A stretch of DNA of 64,000 bases from Aristolochia californica (Eukaryota > Streptophyta > Magnoliopsida > Piperales > Aristolochiaceae): NCBI GenBank assembly GCA_029961685.1, contig JARWKL010000014.1, positions 24,339,137 through 24,403,136 on the forward strand, written 5' to 3'. The notes beneath the pieces were generated by a model, which saw nothing but the letters and a program-made list of their open reading frames with translations, made no database searches and had not been told where the DNA came from. Shown piece after piece: positions 21,676 to 32,918 of this stretch. Within the stretch, counting starts at the first letter, position 1, and each line of letters begins with the position of its first letter. A program made the position numbers and the translations under genes.

Positions 21676-22751
21676 TTGTTTTGGTTGGAATTGGAAGCGT
21701 GGGTCTAGGAAGAAGAACCGCCCGCAAATACTCCAAAGGAGGTCGAACCAAAAATTTCCTTACATGCCATTACTGGACACAAGTCAGCCAAAACCTTGCA
21801 AGTGTGAGCCAAACTCTCTTACCAAGAACCAGAGGGATTAGAGGTCTCGGGCAGCACACATAACTTCCTCAACGTGACAGCGGTGAAACACCTCTGACTT
21901 CGGATCCAACGTCACCCAATTGCCACAGTTTCAGTCGCCAATGGTTAGAAGGTTCCGAGCTACTAGGAGGGCAAGGAGGTACAATTTTCCATTAGTAACA
22001 CTCTCTTTACCACTACATTTTTTGTCATCCCTCTTGCCAGATTTGATATGGTTCTCAGGGTTAAGTGGCTGCAAACATTATGCCCATTTGGTGGGACTTC
22101 TCGGCGTTGATGATGAGCTTTGTAGCGGAAGGAAAATCAGTGTTGTTAAAGGGCAGTCATGCTACAGCTGGGTCCCATGTCCACCTATTACACGAGCAGC
22201 AAATTCCGGCCAGCAATATGGACCAGTTATTAGCGGAGTTCACCAACGTGTTTCGGGAGCCATTTGGGCTTCCCCCATTGAGGTATTATGACCACCGTAT
22301 TTGTTTAAAAGCCGGATTAGATGCAGTGGTGGTTAGACTTTACGGGTACCCATACCTTCAGAAAGATGAAATCAAACAGCAGTGCAAGACCATGCTGGAA
22401 TAGGGCCTTATCCGCAGCAGTCGTTCCCCATTTCTTCGTCGGTTATACTAGTTAAGAAGCAAGATGGCACATGGCGGTTCTGTGTGGACTATAGGGAACT
22501 CAATGCAAAAAGTATCAAAGACAAGTTTCCCATTCCAGTGATGAACGAGGTCTTGGACAAATTGCATGGATCAACCATTTTTACCAAGCTGGATTTCAGA
22601 TCGAGATATCACCAAATCAAAATGCACCCACCAAATATCAAAAACACCGCATTCCGTACTCACCATGGACACCTCAAATTTGTGGTGATGCCTTTTGGGT
22701 TATCCAATGCACCGTCCACTTTTCAGGCTTTGATGAATGAGGTATTCCGTA
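21676..22751 (+). pseudogene. Gypsy G1 protease and N-terminal RT remnant
   Basis: The protease site at about 21843-21875 reads VSGSTHNFLN; the catalytic Asp of the family's DSG triad is missing. The spacer with FRPFGLPPLR (22258-22285) leads to [82 protein letters not shown] (in pieces, 22430-22740). It ends before the catalytic YxDD block. TAG at 22401 breaks the spacer. Confidence 0.83.
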
Positions 22752-25100
22752 GGGCCCAAAGTACTTGGGGGATAGCTTATGGCGCGCTGGCCCGACGAGA
22801 GAGTGTTATCGGTACTGCCAGAGACGTAGCCACACATAGTCCCCAACCGCGTATGAGACATCCCGGTGGCTCTTTTTGTAAGCCATAGTCATCCGGTCCT
22901 GAGCCTTTTGTAGCCAGTCTGTAAACGTCTTCAACACCGGATCTCGATCCATGAGTGCCTCATCAATGGCATCCACATTGGTGGTGCCTCTGGTATAAGA
23001 GAGAAGCCTTGGGGGGGTCCCTCCCTTAAAGAACCCGAAAAGGAGAGGACTGCAAGGCCGAGTGGAATGAAGTGTTATAACAGTATTCTGCCCAAGGTAG
23101 CCATTGAACCCATTGTTTCGGTTGATCTCCCACTAAACACCGAAGATACATCTCGATGGTCCAATTAACCACCTCGGTTTGGCCATCCGTCTGAGGGTGA
23201 TATGCGGAGGAAAATTTTAATTGCGTGCCACTCAGTCGAAACAGTTCCCTACAGAAAGTACTCGTGAAAACCGCGTCCCGGTCACTCACAATAGATTCAG
23301 GAATGCCATGTAAGAGTACAATATGCTCCAAGAAGGTCTGAGCCACACGGGCTGCCGTGTAGGGGTGAGCCATCGGAATAAAATGACCATACTTGGAGAA
23401 GTGATCAACCACCACAAACAAAACAGACTTCCTGGCTGAGAGGGGAAGACCCTCCACGAAGTCCATTGAAATATCTGCCCATACCTGATTAGGGAGAGCG
23501 AGAGGCTGGAGAAGACCTGCAGGACTCAAATGATCTAATTTGTTCCTTTGACATACCTGACAATCAGAGACATATGTAGTAATGGAGGACTTCATAGCCG
23601 ACCAATAGAAATCCGCCCGAATACGCCACAACGTCTTCTGTAACCCCTCATGGGTAGAATCATGATAAGCCGAGAGAATGGCTGGAATCAACTCGGACAT
23701 GGTCGGAAGGTAAATCCGCTGCTTATAGCAAATTAGTGAATCCTGAATGGACCACTTAGAATCCATCTCCCCATTGGAAATTTTTCGGGGCATCTCCTAT
23801 GGTGCTAGAAGTGTGGCATGCGCATCACAGACCATGTCTAGAATGAGAAAATGCTGCTGGTTGATGGCATAGATGAGCTGCTGATGTTCAAAACGTCTGG
23901 ACAAGGCATCCGCCGCCTTGATTAATCTGCCCGCACGATAGTCCACTGAGAAATCAAAGCCCATCAACTTACTAATCCAATGTTGTTGTGGTGACGTCGT
24001 GAGACGCTGCTCAAGTAAGAACTTGAGACTATAATGACCAGTGCAGATGAGAAAAGTACATCCCCATACATATGGCCGCCAATGTTGGACCGCCTTGGCC
24101 AACCCGATCAGCTCGCGTTCATATGCAGCCAATTTCTGATAACGAGAGGCCAACTGTCGACTAAAATAATCAATGGGGTGGGAGTTTTGAAGCAACACGG
24201 CCCCAATGCCCCCACCAGAAGCATCACATTCTATCACAAACAAGTGATCAAAATTTGGAAGCTGTAACACCGGTGTAGATGCAAGAGCATTCTTGATTGA
24301 GTCAAATGCCATGGAAGCCTCTTCGTTCCACTGAAAGGAATTATTTTTAAGGAGGTTTGTCAATGGTGCTGCCAATGGACCAAAACTTCGAATAAATTTC
24401 CTGTAATAGCCTGCCAAACCCAAGAATCCGGGTACTTCTGAGCAAGATTGAGGTTGTGGCCACTCACTAATGGCCTGAATCTTCTCGGGATCAACAGTGA
24501 CCCCCTCATGGGAAATAATGTGGCCCAGGTAAGCAACATGAGATGCCCCAAATGAGCATTTGGACTTCTTCAAATATAATTGGTGTGCTCGCAATAAATC
24601 AAATACAATTCTCACATGTGCTAAGTGGTCATCTCGAGATTTGCTATATATGAGTATATCATAAAAAAAAACAAGTATGAATTTTCGAAGGTAAGAGCTA
24701 AATACCTCATTCATCAGCGCTTGGAAAGTAGAAGGAGCATTTGATAGCCCAAAAGGCATGACCACAAATTCAAAGTGGTCGTGATGTGTTCGGAATGTCG
24801 TCTTTTCAATATCTGCTAGATGCATGCGAATCTGATGATACCCAGACCGTAAGTCTAATTTTGTGAAGACCCACGATCCATGTAGCTCATCGAGGAGCTC
24901 CTCCACCACCAGAATGGGAAATTTGTCTTTTACTGTCAGTGCGTTCAACTCACAATAATCAACAAAAAAGCGCCAAGTCCCATCATGTTTCTTCACGAGC
25001 AGAACTGGTGAAGAGAATGGGGACCTACTGTTGCCAATAAGGCCTTGTTGTAGCATCGCCTGACACTATCTTTCAATCTCATCTTTCTAGACGTGAGGGT
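22752..25100 (-). pseudogene. Gypsy G2 pol: RT, RNase H and integrase
   Basis: The frame 25056-23797 holds RT and RNase [39 protein letters not shown], then VFFYDILIYS, where the first catalytic Asp of the F-x-D-D box is Tyr. RNase H has IECDASGGGIGAVL, AYERELIGLAKAVQHWR and CTGHYSLK, where the usual Asp-His is Gly-His. Integrase, 23793-23026, has HHCC zinc residues (H..STHEGLQ and CQVCQRNK), the DDE core in VWADISMDFVEGLP, VSDRDAVFTS and SAYHPQTDGQTEVVN. Breaks: a stop just before 23797 and more below 23026. Two altered catalytic residues rule out activity. Confidence 0.87.
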
Positions 25101-26698
25101 ACCGATACGGATGAACAACTACGACATCTAACCCTGGTTTCGAACATATACGGTGATCACACTGTCTGAGCGGGGGGAGCCCTGTAGGCTCACAGAAAAG
25201 GTCGGAGAACTATCAATCATGCCATCAATATTGCCTGTTGAATTATCCGAGGCAGTCAGAGAATGAATGTGCTACTGTGTTTCTGTCTGACTTCCTTGTA
25301 GGAGCACTTGGCTACCACGTAGGACAAAACTCATAGTCAATGCAGAAAAGTCCCACAAAATGGGTCCCAACGTTTGTAACCATTTGATTCCCAATACCAT
25401 ATCAAAACTAGCCAGAGGAATAACAAAAAACTCAGCATGAAACAAAGTAGTGCCAATAGTAAAATTTTCCGCCTTGCTGATTACGTAGCTAGGAACCTTC
25501 TCCCCATTGGCCACTGAGACTGTGGTTGTCGGATGGGGAAGAATCTGTAACTACAGGTGCTGGGCCGCCATCAAACTAAGAAAATTGTGGGTGCTCCCGG
25601 AGTCCACTAGGCCCACGAGTTCCCCATCGAAGATCTGAGCTCTGACTTGCATGGTTTTCAGCGACTTTTGCCCAGTAATTGCATGCAAGGAAATTTCCGG
25701 TGGTGCTTCCTCTATCATATCCTCAGTCACCTCGATATCATCATCTTCAACCATATCAATTAAAAACAATCTTTTGCACTAATGACCAACCCGATATGGT
25801 TCGTCACAGTTGTAACACAGATTTTTGGACCGCCTCTCCATCATATCAGCACTTGTCAATTTCTTTATGTACTGAGGTGGATGACTGCTCGACTTCGTAT
25901 CCCCTAATAAAGTGGTGCTCGGCGTGTGTCTGGGAGGAGGTGTTGTGGTCCGAACCCCCTGATGATAATTGCGTCTGCTCTGCCAGGTGGAGGAAGTGCT
26001 CCTCTCCCCTGACCATGTGGGTCGTTCGTGCAGGGCCTTCTGCCGCAGTTCTAAAGCACGGGCAATATTCATCGTGTGTGATAATGTAATCGGTGCATAG
26101 AGCTCGACCTCAAGCTTTAACGCCTCTGTCAGGCCTGCTGTAAATAACGCCACTTGTTGGTCCACTCGTACCATACCGTTTGCTCATGCTAAATTTTCTT
26201 GGAACAGTTTCTGATATTGCTCCACGGAACTAGTTTGTCGTAACAGAACCAAATCACCCAAGGGATTGCTATATGCCGGAGGACCAACACGAAGAGAGCA
26301 TAAATTCTTCCCACTCCACAACTGGTCTATCCGCCTCAACTTGCTGATACCAGAGTTGTGCTTCTCCCAGTAAGTGGAAAACAGCCACCCCCACTTTATC
26401 ATACACTGGAACTCGTTGATGGGCAAAAAAAATTCGCAACGATATAGCCATACCAAAGGGTCTTCTGACCCATTATAAGTGGGAAATTCAAGTTTAGTGT
26501 ACCTAGGTACTGTGCCTCCTCCCTGGTGGAAGGGTCCCCCCGGGATGAAGGGTCCTTGCTGGCCTGGTACAGTGCCTCCCCCATGGTTGAAGGGTCCCCC
26601 TGGGAGGAAGGGACCTTGCTGGCCAAAGAAACTCGTGCGCCTTGTAAACTCATCTCCCCCTCTGTTATATGAATGGTCCCCTCCTCTTTGCTCTGGAG
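25101..26698 (-). pseudogene. Gypsy G2 gag and protease remnant
   Basis: The protease is in 25769-25272: VDSGSTHNFLSLMAAQHL (25630-25555 region) and the flap/substrate part FDMVLGIKWLQTLGPILWDF. The zinc segment NLCYNCDEPYRVGH (25822-25781) precedes it. Gag capsid blocks 26456-25850 include PPAYSNPLGDLVLLRQTSSVEQYQ and GLTEALKLEVELYAP. Frame shifts occur near 26180 and 26270. A proline/glycine-rich low-complexity segment with repeated SLASKVPSSQGDPST-like units lies at 26500-26640. Confidence 0.82.
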
Positions 26699-26703
26699 TT
26701 GTG

Positions 26704-27116
26704 TCTTAGCATCCTCACGAGCCATGGATCTTGTCACCCTCCTCTCTTCTCTTCCTTCCATTACCTTGCTTGACGTTGAGATGGAATGAGGGATTGATGG
26801 GAATTGAATTTTGGAAAGGACAATTGGGGGAAAAACGGAAGAGAGCTTGAAGGAGCTCTGGACCTGTTTATCTAAATTACTCTAGCTAAAGTAGACTCAA
26901 TTCATAATTCTCATTACCCTAGCCGTCCCCTTAAATAGGGTTGAGGACGTCCAAAACCCTAAAGACCTCTTGGGTCAATGGTTCAAACCAATAAATACTA
27001 AACTAACCCAAACCAAAAACAAAACAAAACCAAGAAATAATTACATGGAAATTGAAAAACACATTCATTAATTCCTACGCCTGCTAGTAACTCGTGATGC
27101 TATAGAGTCCATAACA
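26704..27116 (-). repeat. Gypsy G3 3' LTR (413 bp)
   Basis: Inner end AGTCCATAACA at 27116 is followed by the polypurine complement CACCCCCCTCCTGG. The outer end reads TCTTAGCATCC where the other LTR has TGTTAGGATGC: three G-to-C changes, including the terminal TG, within ten bases. A TATA-like CCTTAAATAGGG lies at about 26930-26941. Confidence 0.87.
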
Positions 27117-28260
27117 TCACCCCCCTCCTGGAGAAAGAGCTTGTCCTCAAGCTCGAAGGAAGGATATAAAAGTCTCAATGCTGATAACGGCTCCCATGTG
27201 GTGTCACTGGGATCGGCATCTGCCCACTGGACAAGAATTTTCCAATCACCTTGAATGTGGCGTGCTTGTATTACCTGAGCCGGAATAGAAAGGACTCTGC
27301 CCTCATGTAGTGGCGGCAGTGGAGTGTGCAGTAGGGGCGAGTCACCCGGGAAGGGCTTCAATTGGGAGACGTGAAATACATTGTGGATCTTTGATGCCGG
27401 TGGTAGCTGCAAGCGGTATGCCACGGGCCCAATTTTGTCCAATACCTGAAATAGACCATAATATTTTGGAGATAGCTTATGGTGCTTGGCTGCAGTCAGG
27501 GACAGTCGGCGGTAGTGTTGAAGCTTTAACCACACATAGTCTCCCGGGAAATAAGATGCCTCCCGGTGCTTCTTATCATAAAAGTGTTTCATAGAGTGCT
27601 GGGCCTCTTGTAGATGTGTACGTACCTCAGTGCGCATAGTATCTCTTTCAGCTAATGCTTGGTCCAAAGTGACAACTTTGGATGCCCCAGGTTCATATGG
27701 TAACAGACGAGGTGGATCTCGGCCATAAACTACCCTGAAAGGAGTAGTGCCCAGTGCTGTGTGGTAAGATGTGTTATAGCAAAATTCTGCCCATGAAAGC
27801 CATTTCACCCATCTTCTAGGTGCACCCCCCACAGAACAACGAAGATACATTTCAATCGTGCGATTGACAACCTCTGTTTGGCCGTCCGTTTGTGGATGAT
27901 AGGCAGACGAAAATGCCAATTGGGTGCCCTGTAATTTGAATAATTCCTTCCAAAAGATACTGGTAAAAATGGCATCCCTGTCACTAATAATGGATGAGGG
28001 AATTCCATGTAATTGGACAATGTTGTCCATAAATAATTGAGTGACCTGAGCAGCAGTATATGGATGCGCCAAAGCAATGAAGTGCCCATATTTTGAAAAC
28101 CGATCAACGATGACAAATATCACCGATTTACCTGATGAAAGGGGAAGTCTAGCAATGAAGTCCATGGAAATATCAGACCAGATTTGAGATGGTAGTTGCA
28201 GAGGTTGCAGTAGGCCTGCCGGACTTAAAGATTCGGCCTTGTTTCTTTGACAAATCTGAC
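27068..28260 (-). pseudogene. Gypsy G3 integrase core and chromodomain
   Basis: An intact frame of 365 codons (28165-27068) starts inside the integrase core: MDFIARLPLSSGKSVIFVIVDRF, IISDRDAIFTSIFWKEL, SAYHPQTDGQTEVVNRTIEMYLR. It continues through the GPY/F region (YYGLFQVLDKIGPVAYRL) and HNVFHVSQLKPF to a C-terminal chromodomain, WKILVQWADADPSDTTWEP. The chromodomain places G3 in the Ty3/gypsy chromoviruses, which use it to target integration to modified histones. The zinc-binding N-terminus lies upstream in another segment after a stop near 28290. Confidence 0.88.
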
Positions 28261-28288
28261 AAGCAACTACATAATCAGCAATTGTGCT

Positions 28289-29800
28289 CTACATGCCCTT
28301 CCAGTAAAAGTCCCGATTGATTCGGAGATATGTTTTCTGTCGACCCTCATGTGTGCTATCATGGATAGAGGACAAGATGGTGTGAAGAAGTGGGGATGTA
28401 TTATGCAAAAAGATCATGTTTTTGTAGAGAATGAGAGGATCCTGAATCGTCCAATGAGGAGCAGCTGTCCCCTGTTGAATATCCTGATATAATGACATGA
28501 GATCCAGATATTGATGTACTTCCTCACGAATAGAATCTAATACCAGTGAACGTGGGTGACTGATAGCATAAATTTGTGTGGCGGAAATATCCCGACGTGA
28601 TAAGGCATCAGCCCCCAAATTCGAACTACCTGGCTTATAATGAACCGTAAAATCGAAGCCCATGAGTTTAGTTAACCAATGCTGTTATGGGGATGTGGTG
28701 AGGCGTTGTTCAAGAAGATACTTGAGGCTGCAATGATCTATACGAATGAGAAACGGTCGTCCCCAAAGATAAGGTCGCCAATGTTGGACAACCTTGGCTA
28801 ACCCAATCAATTCCCTCTCATATGCAGCTAACTTATAGTGGTGTTGTCCCAACTGACGGCTGAAGTAAGCAATGGGGAGTCCCAATTGTTGTAACACTGC
28901 CCCTATACCTCCCCCGGAGGCATCACATTCCACCACAAAGTCTCCCTCAAAATCTGGTAATTGTAGGACTGGCGCTGAGGCTAAGGCCTCCTTTAACAGG
29001 TTAAAGGCCTGTTCTGCTGAAGAAGACCAGTGGAAGGCATTTTTTTTAGCAGGTTGTTGAGTGGTGCTGCTATCTGGCCATAAGATTGGATAAATTTTCT
29101 ATAACATCCCACTAAGCCCAAAAATCCCTTTAATGTTGTGATGGAGGTGGGAATCGGCCAATCTGTAACTGCTTGTATCTTGCTCTGGTCAACTTTTACG
29201 CCCACAGCTGATATGACGTGGGCCAAATATTCCACCTCAGATGTACCCATAGAACATTTTGATTTATTCAAAACCAAATGATGAGAGTGTAGAATGGTAA
29301 ATACCTGATGGAGGTGGTGGAGATGTTCTTCCCAATTTTTGTTGTAGACCAGAATGTCATCAAAAAAGACTAACACATAGTTGCGCAGAAGTGATGAAAA
29401 GACCTCATTCATGAGAGCCTGAAAGGTGGAGGGTGCATTGGAGAGACCGAAGGGCATGACGAGGAACTCAAAATGACCGTGACGTGTGCGGAAGGCAGTC
29501 TTCTCCACATCCGCCGGGTGAACTCGTATTTGATGATAGCCCGATTTCAAATCTAATTTAGAAAAAATTGTAGCACCATGTAACTCATCAAGTAACTTGT
29601 CCACGACTGGAATGGGGAACTTGTCCTTAACTGTGTGCAAGTTGAGTTGCCTATAGTCGACACAAAATCTCCAAGATTTATCTTTTTTACGTACAAGTAA
29701 CACTGGTGAGGAGAAAGGAGATCGACTGGGCTGGATCACACCCTGAGCGAGCATATGTATGCACTGTCGTTCTATTTCATCTTTCTAGATATGCGGGTAA
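28289..29800 (-). pseudogene. Gypsy G3 reverse transcriptase and RNase H
   Basis: The frame 29754-28993 is RT with [50 protein letters not shown] and the intact catalytic box [12 protein letters not shown]. RNase H continues in 28936-28685 (CDASGGGIGAVL, AYERELIGLAK, RIDHCSLKYLLEQR) and the connection and integrase zinc region in 28663-28289 (DSTHEGRQKTYLRINRDFYW). Breaks include TAA at about 28685 in place of a Gln codon, and TAG at about 29787 between protease and RT, also at a Gln position. The catalytic residues I can check are intact, so the element was recently competent. Confidence 0.87.
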
Positions 29801-29979
29801 CGATAAGGTCGCACCACTACTAGATCAGTTCCCAACTTTAAACAAATGTGGTGATCGCAATGACGCACTGGTGGTAGACCCGTAGGATCATTAAATAAAT
29901 CCGCAAATGCTGTAAGTAAAGGAGCTAACTGATCATCACCAGTGTGTTGAAGCTGCAAATTGTGAAGTGCGTTAGGTAC

Positions 29980-31565
29980 CTATGCCACAATGCCTTGTAA
30001 TGTAATTTGGCCCTGTGGTACTGAAAATGTCATAGTCCGAGCCTGAAAGTCCCATAATATCGGTCCTAATAACTGGAGCCATTTGACCCCGAGCACCAAA
30101 TCAAATCCAACCAATGGAATGACTAGTAAATCCGCCTGAAATGAATGCCCGTCAATGGTGAAAGGGGTGTTAGCACATAACCCCACACTAGCAATTTTGG
30201 CCCCATTGGCCACAGAAACTGAGAGTCCCCTTTGTTGTTGAATGGCCAATCCCAATTGTTGCGCCGCTGGTTCACTGATAAAATTATGTGTGCTGCCCGA
30301 ATCAACTAAAGCAAGTAGCATGAGATGATGTAACCTGGCCTTTACCTGCATGGTATTAGAAGTACGCAGGCCATGCATGGCATGGAGGGAGAGCTCTGGT
30401 TCTTGCTGTACCTCTTCAACAATTTCATTTTCAATAAGCTCTTCTGAATCTTCTTCCAACAGTTCAATACTGAATAAGCGTTTACAGGTATGTCCTGGCA
30501 GGAATTGTTCGTCACAATTAAAACATAGACCCTTTGCCTTTCGAGCGTCCATTTCCTGTTTAGTCAAAAATTTACGTGGCATAGTCTGTGGAGGCACATT
30601 GGTAGCCTGATCTGCTCGGTTTAGGGGTAGAGGACCCAAAACGTGGCCCAAATGCAGTACTCTGTATTCTGTTGTTCCAAAATGGTTTCCATTGTAAAGA
30701 CTCTTTTAGAACTCTCTGTTTGTGTTCCACAGCTCTAGCATAATTCATTGCTGAGTCCAAATCTATCGGACCAAGTAATTCCACTTCCAATCGAATTGCC
30801 TCTGTCAATCCAGCATTAAAAATCTGAACATGTAGGTGAGGAGGAACAAATTCACTAGCTCAGGCCAACCTTTCTTGGAACGTTTTTTGGTAAACTTCTA
30901 AGGTGCTGGTCTGTTTATAGTTGATCAATTCCCCCACTGGGTTGCTGCTAGCTGGAGGTCCGAACCTCAACTGGCAAGCATGTTTAAAGTGCAGCCAATC
31001 CTGAATGGAATGGACATTTCGGTAGTGATGGAACCACATGAGCGCTTCATCGAGCGTGGTAGGCGGCCAAAGTAACCTTGTCCATTTCTACCGTTTGTTG
31101 ATGATAAAAGAATTGTTCACATTTCATGAACCACAGTAAAGGATCTTTAGAGCCATCATATGTAGGAAAGTTAAGTTTAAAGTACCTGGGAACCGTTGAT
31201 GGTCCTTGTGCGTAAGTTGCCATGGAAACCATTGGTTGGCGCAGGGGTGGATTTGGGGGTGGCGTGAATTGTTGGTGAGGTACTGGTTGTGGTTGAACAT
31301 TGGTTGTTGGTGATGGCGTTGGTGCTTGAAGTGCAGCAAGTTGTCGGATGACGGTTTGTAGAGATGAATCCAGTGTTTGTAATGTATTATTGATGTGAGA
31401 AATTTTAGTACCTTGAAGAGTGGATCGTTGTTGAAGTTCTGAAAGTACTTGACGTATGTCCTCTGGAGAAGAGGAATCACCGAGGGTGGACCTGTCTGAT
31501 ACCACGTTGTTAGGATGCTCACGAGCCATGGATCTTGTCACCCTCCTCTCTTCTCTTCCTTCCAT
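29980..31565 (-). pseudogene. Gypsy G3 gag and protease
   Basis: Gag begins at 31565, inside the 5' LTR, and reads MEGREERRVTRSMARE across the primer site into a coiled segment (QVLSELQQRSTL), a Pro-rich stretch and the capsid start YFKLNFPTYDGSKDPLLWF. A frameshift near 31050 breaks the capsid. The frame 30651-29980 has a zinc finger (GLCFNCDEQFLPGHTCK) and the aspartic protease with LALVDSGSTHNFIS intact and FDLVLGVKWLQLLGPILWDF. Start choice: the LTR ATG is in frame, and similar LTR-encoded starts occur in G1 and G2. Confidence 0.84.
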
Positions 31566-31904
31566 TACCTTGCTTGACGTTGAGATGGAATGAGGGATTG
31601 ATGGGAATTGAATTTCGGAAAGGAGAATTGGGGGAAAAACGGAAGAGAGCTTGAAGGAGCTCTTGACCTATTTATCTAAATTACTCTAGCTAAAGTAGAC
31701 TCAATTCATAATTCTCATTACCCTAGTCGTCCCCTTAAATAGGGTTGAGGACGTCCAAAACCCTAAAGACCTCTTGGGTCAATGGTTCAAACCAATAAAT
31801 ACTAAACCAACCCAAACCAACAAACAATTACATGGAAATTGAAAAGACACATTCATTAATTCCTACGCCTATTGGTAACTCGTGATGCTATAGAGTCCAT
31901 AACA
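31508..31904 (-). repeat. Gypsy G3 5' LTR (397 bp)
   Basis: It runs TGTTAGGATGC to AGTCCATAACA in plus reading. The primer site complement GTCTGATACCA lies directly below it (31494-31504). The first 58 bases of the LTR in plus reading encode, on the minus strand, the first codons of gag. Confidence 0.88.
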
Positions 31905-32178
31905 TTGTGTTCCTTCTAGTAGTCAGACCAATCTCCATGTTGTCCATTCTTCTATTCAAGGTCTCCATACCAATATCAACCTTAGAGAACCTCTCCAATT
32001 CAAAAAATCTTTTCTCATTATCTGCATTGCCTTTGAGGATAGCTTCAAGCAATTCATGGTTGCTGATATCTACCGGGTTACCCTGCTCTGATACCAGGTT
32101 GTTATGGTCCCTAGCCATGTATCTAGTAACTCGACGAGTCAAATAAGGATCCAGCACTGTTAGAGGGTTTCTTAACAC
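31905..32178 (-). pseudogene. Gypsy G2 gag N-terminus, cut off by G3
   Basis: The frame starts at 32178 within G2's own 5' LTR and reads LTRRVTRYMARDHNNLVSEQ across the primer site (32088-32098), then a helical segment with NADNEKRFFELERF and METLNRRMDNMEIGLTTRRN. It breaks off at the TTGTG duplication of G3. The rest of G2 gag continues at 26698 on the other side of G3. Confidence 0.82.
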
Positions 32179-32918
32179 ATTTTTGTGAAAAGAAACTCTC
32201 TTTTACTTCCCTCACACGTTATAATTGAAAAGGAGTTTCCTTTTCTCAATTATAGATGCACCAATTCAATCAAGAAACTGTTTTAAGGATCCAATTATGA
32301 AACCCTACTTTATACCTCACGTCAATGAGTAGGGTTTCTGAATTCATGCAACTACCAATGCTGAATGTAAAGAGGACAGTCTCTAGCTCTTCTAAACTTG
32401 GAAAAGATAGATAAAAATACCTCTTGAAGACCTCCTTCAATCAACAACTCGAAAATCCCTTTCTTGATGCTAAGGCTCACGCAAATCCTCCTTCCCTCAC
32501 TGCTGGTTCGTGGAAGAGATGGATGACTATTGCAGCATGGAAGAGAAGGTTGATTCCTCCTCCTTTTCCTACCAAGATCTCCTCAAAGACTCCCCAATGG
32601 ATGCAGCAAACCCCCAAGGATAGTTCAAGCCAAGAACCCTAGGATAGGGAACCTAGCAAGAACCTAATTACTCTATTTTACTCTAAATCCGAACTTACCT
32701 TATTTCTCATTCCTTACCCTTTAAATAGGGTCATTCACACCAAGATACGTTAGGGTTAGGTTTATAAATCCCAACTATACCCCTACCTTCAAGTCTTATT
32801 ACATAATCAATCAAATTCGAAATTAAAAGCAACATAAGTAATAAAAGTAAAATTAGGTGACTTGGTGAGTCATTGTCTCCTCCTCTAAGTGACTCAGTGT
32901 GCTATTGAGTCCATAACA
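32100..32918 (-). repeat. Gypsy G2 5' LTR (819 bp)
   Basis: Plus reading TGTTATGGTCCC to AGTCCATAACA. The minus-strand start TGTTATGGACTCAATAGCAC and following 60 bases match the start of the G4 LTR at 33487 closely, so G2 and G4 are the same family. A TATA-like CCTTTAAATAGGG is at about 32727-32740. Confidence 0.82.

Larger units (their letters stand above)
19764..22751 (+). mobile_element. Gypsy G1: 5' half of a plus-strand chromovirus
   Basis: LTR (19764-20666), primer site, gag, protease and the first half of RT are present in order. It then stops at 22751, within RT just after the NEVF block, where minus-strand gypsy G2 sequence begins. There is no LTR at this edge, so the border is a deletion or rearrangement scar and not an insertion end. 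Bases before the LTR are TAGAG, its candidate target site in copia C. Confidence 0.83.
26704..31904 (-). mobile_element. Gypsy G3: complete 5.2-kb chromovirus with target duplication
   Basis: Both LTRs are present (26704-27116 and 31508-31904) and TTGTG stands on either side (26699-26703, 31905-31909). The flanks are both G2 gag, so G3 is a clean insertion into G2. Minus-strand order is 5' LTR, primer site, gag, protease, RT, RNase H, integrase, chromodomain, polypurine tract, 3' LTR. By eye the LTRs differ at around 15-20 positions plus one indel of about 16 bp, so it is among the younger insertions here, yet pol carries several stops. Confidence 0.92.
22752..32918 (-). mobile_element. Gypsy G2: minus-strand chromovirus split by G3, 3' end missing
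   Basis: Minus-strand order: 5' LTR (32918-32100), primer site, gag start (to 31905), then the inserted element G3 with its duplication, then the rest of gag, protease, RT, RNase H and integrase (26698-22752). It stops abruptly in the integrase C-terminal region, at KLSPKYFGP, before the chromodomain and 3' LTR. G2's 5' LTR outer end abuts plus-strand gypsy G4 at 32919, so G2 inserted in G4. Its own target duplication partner is lost with the 3' end. Confidence 0.82.

Noticed and set aside
32424..32642. 72-codon frame on the plus strand
   Set aside because: It lies inside the 5' LTR of gypsy G2 and has no similarity to known domains; its strand is opposite to the element.
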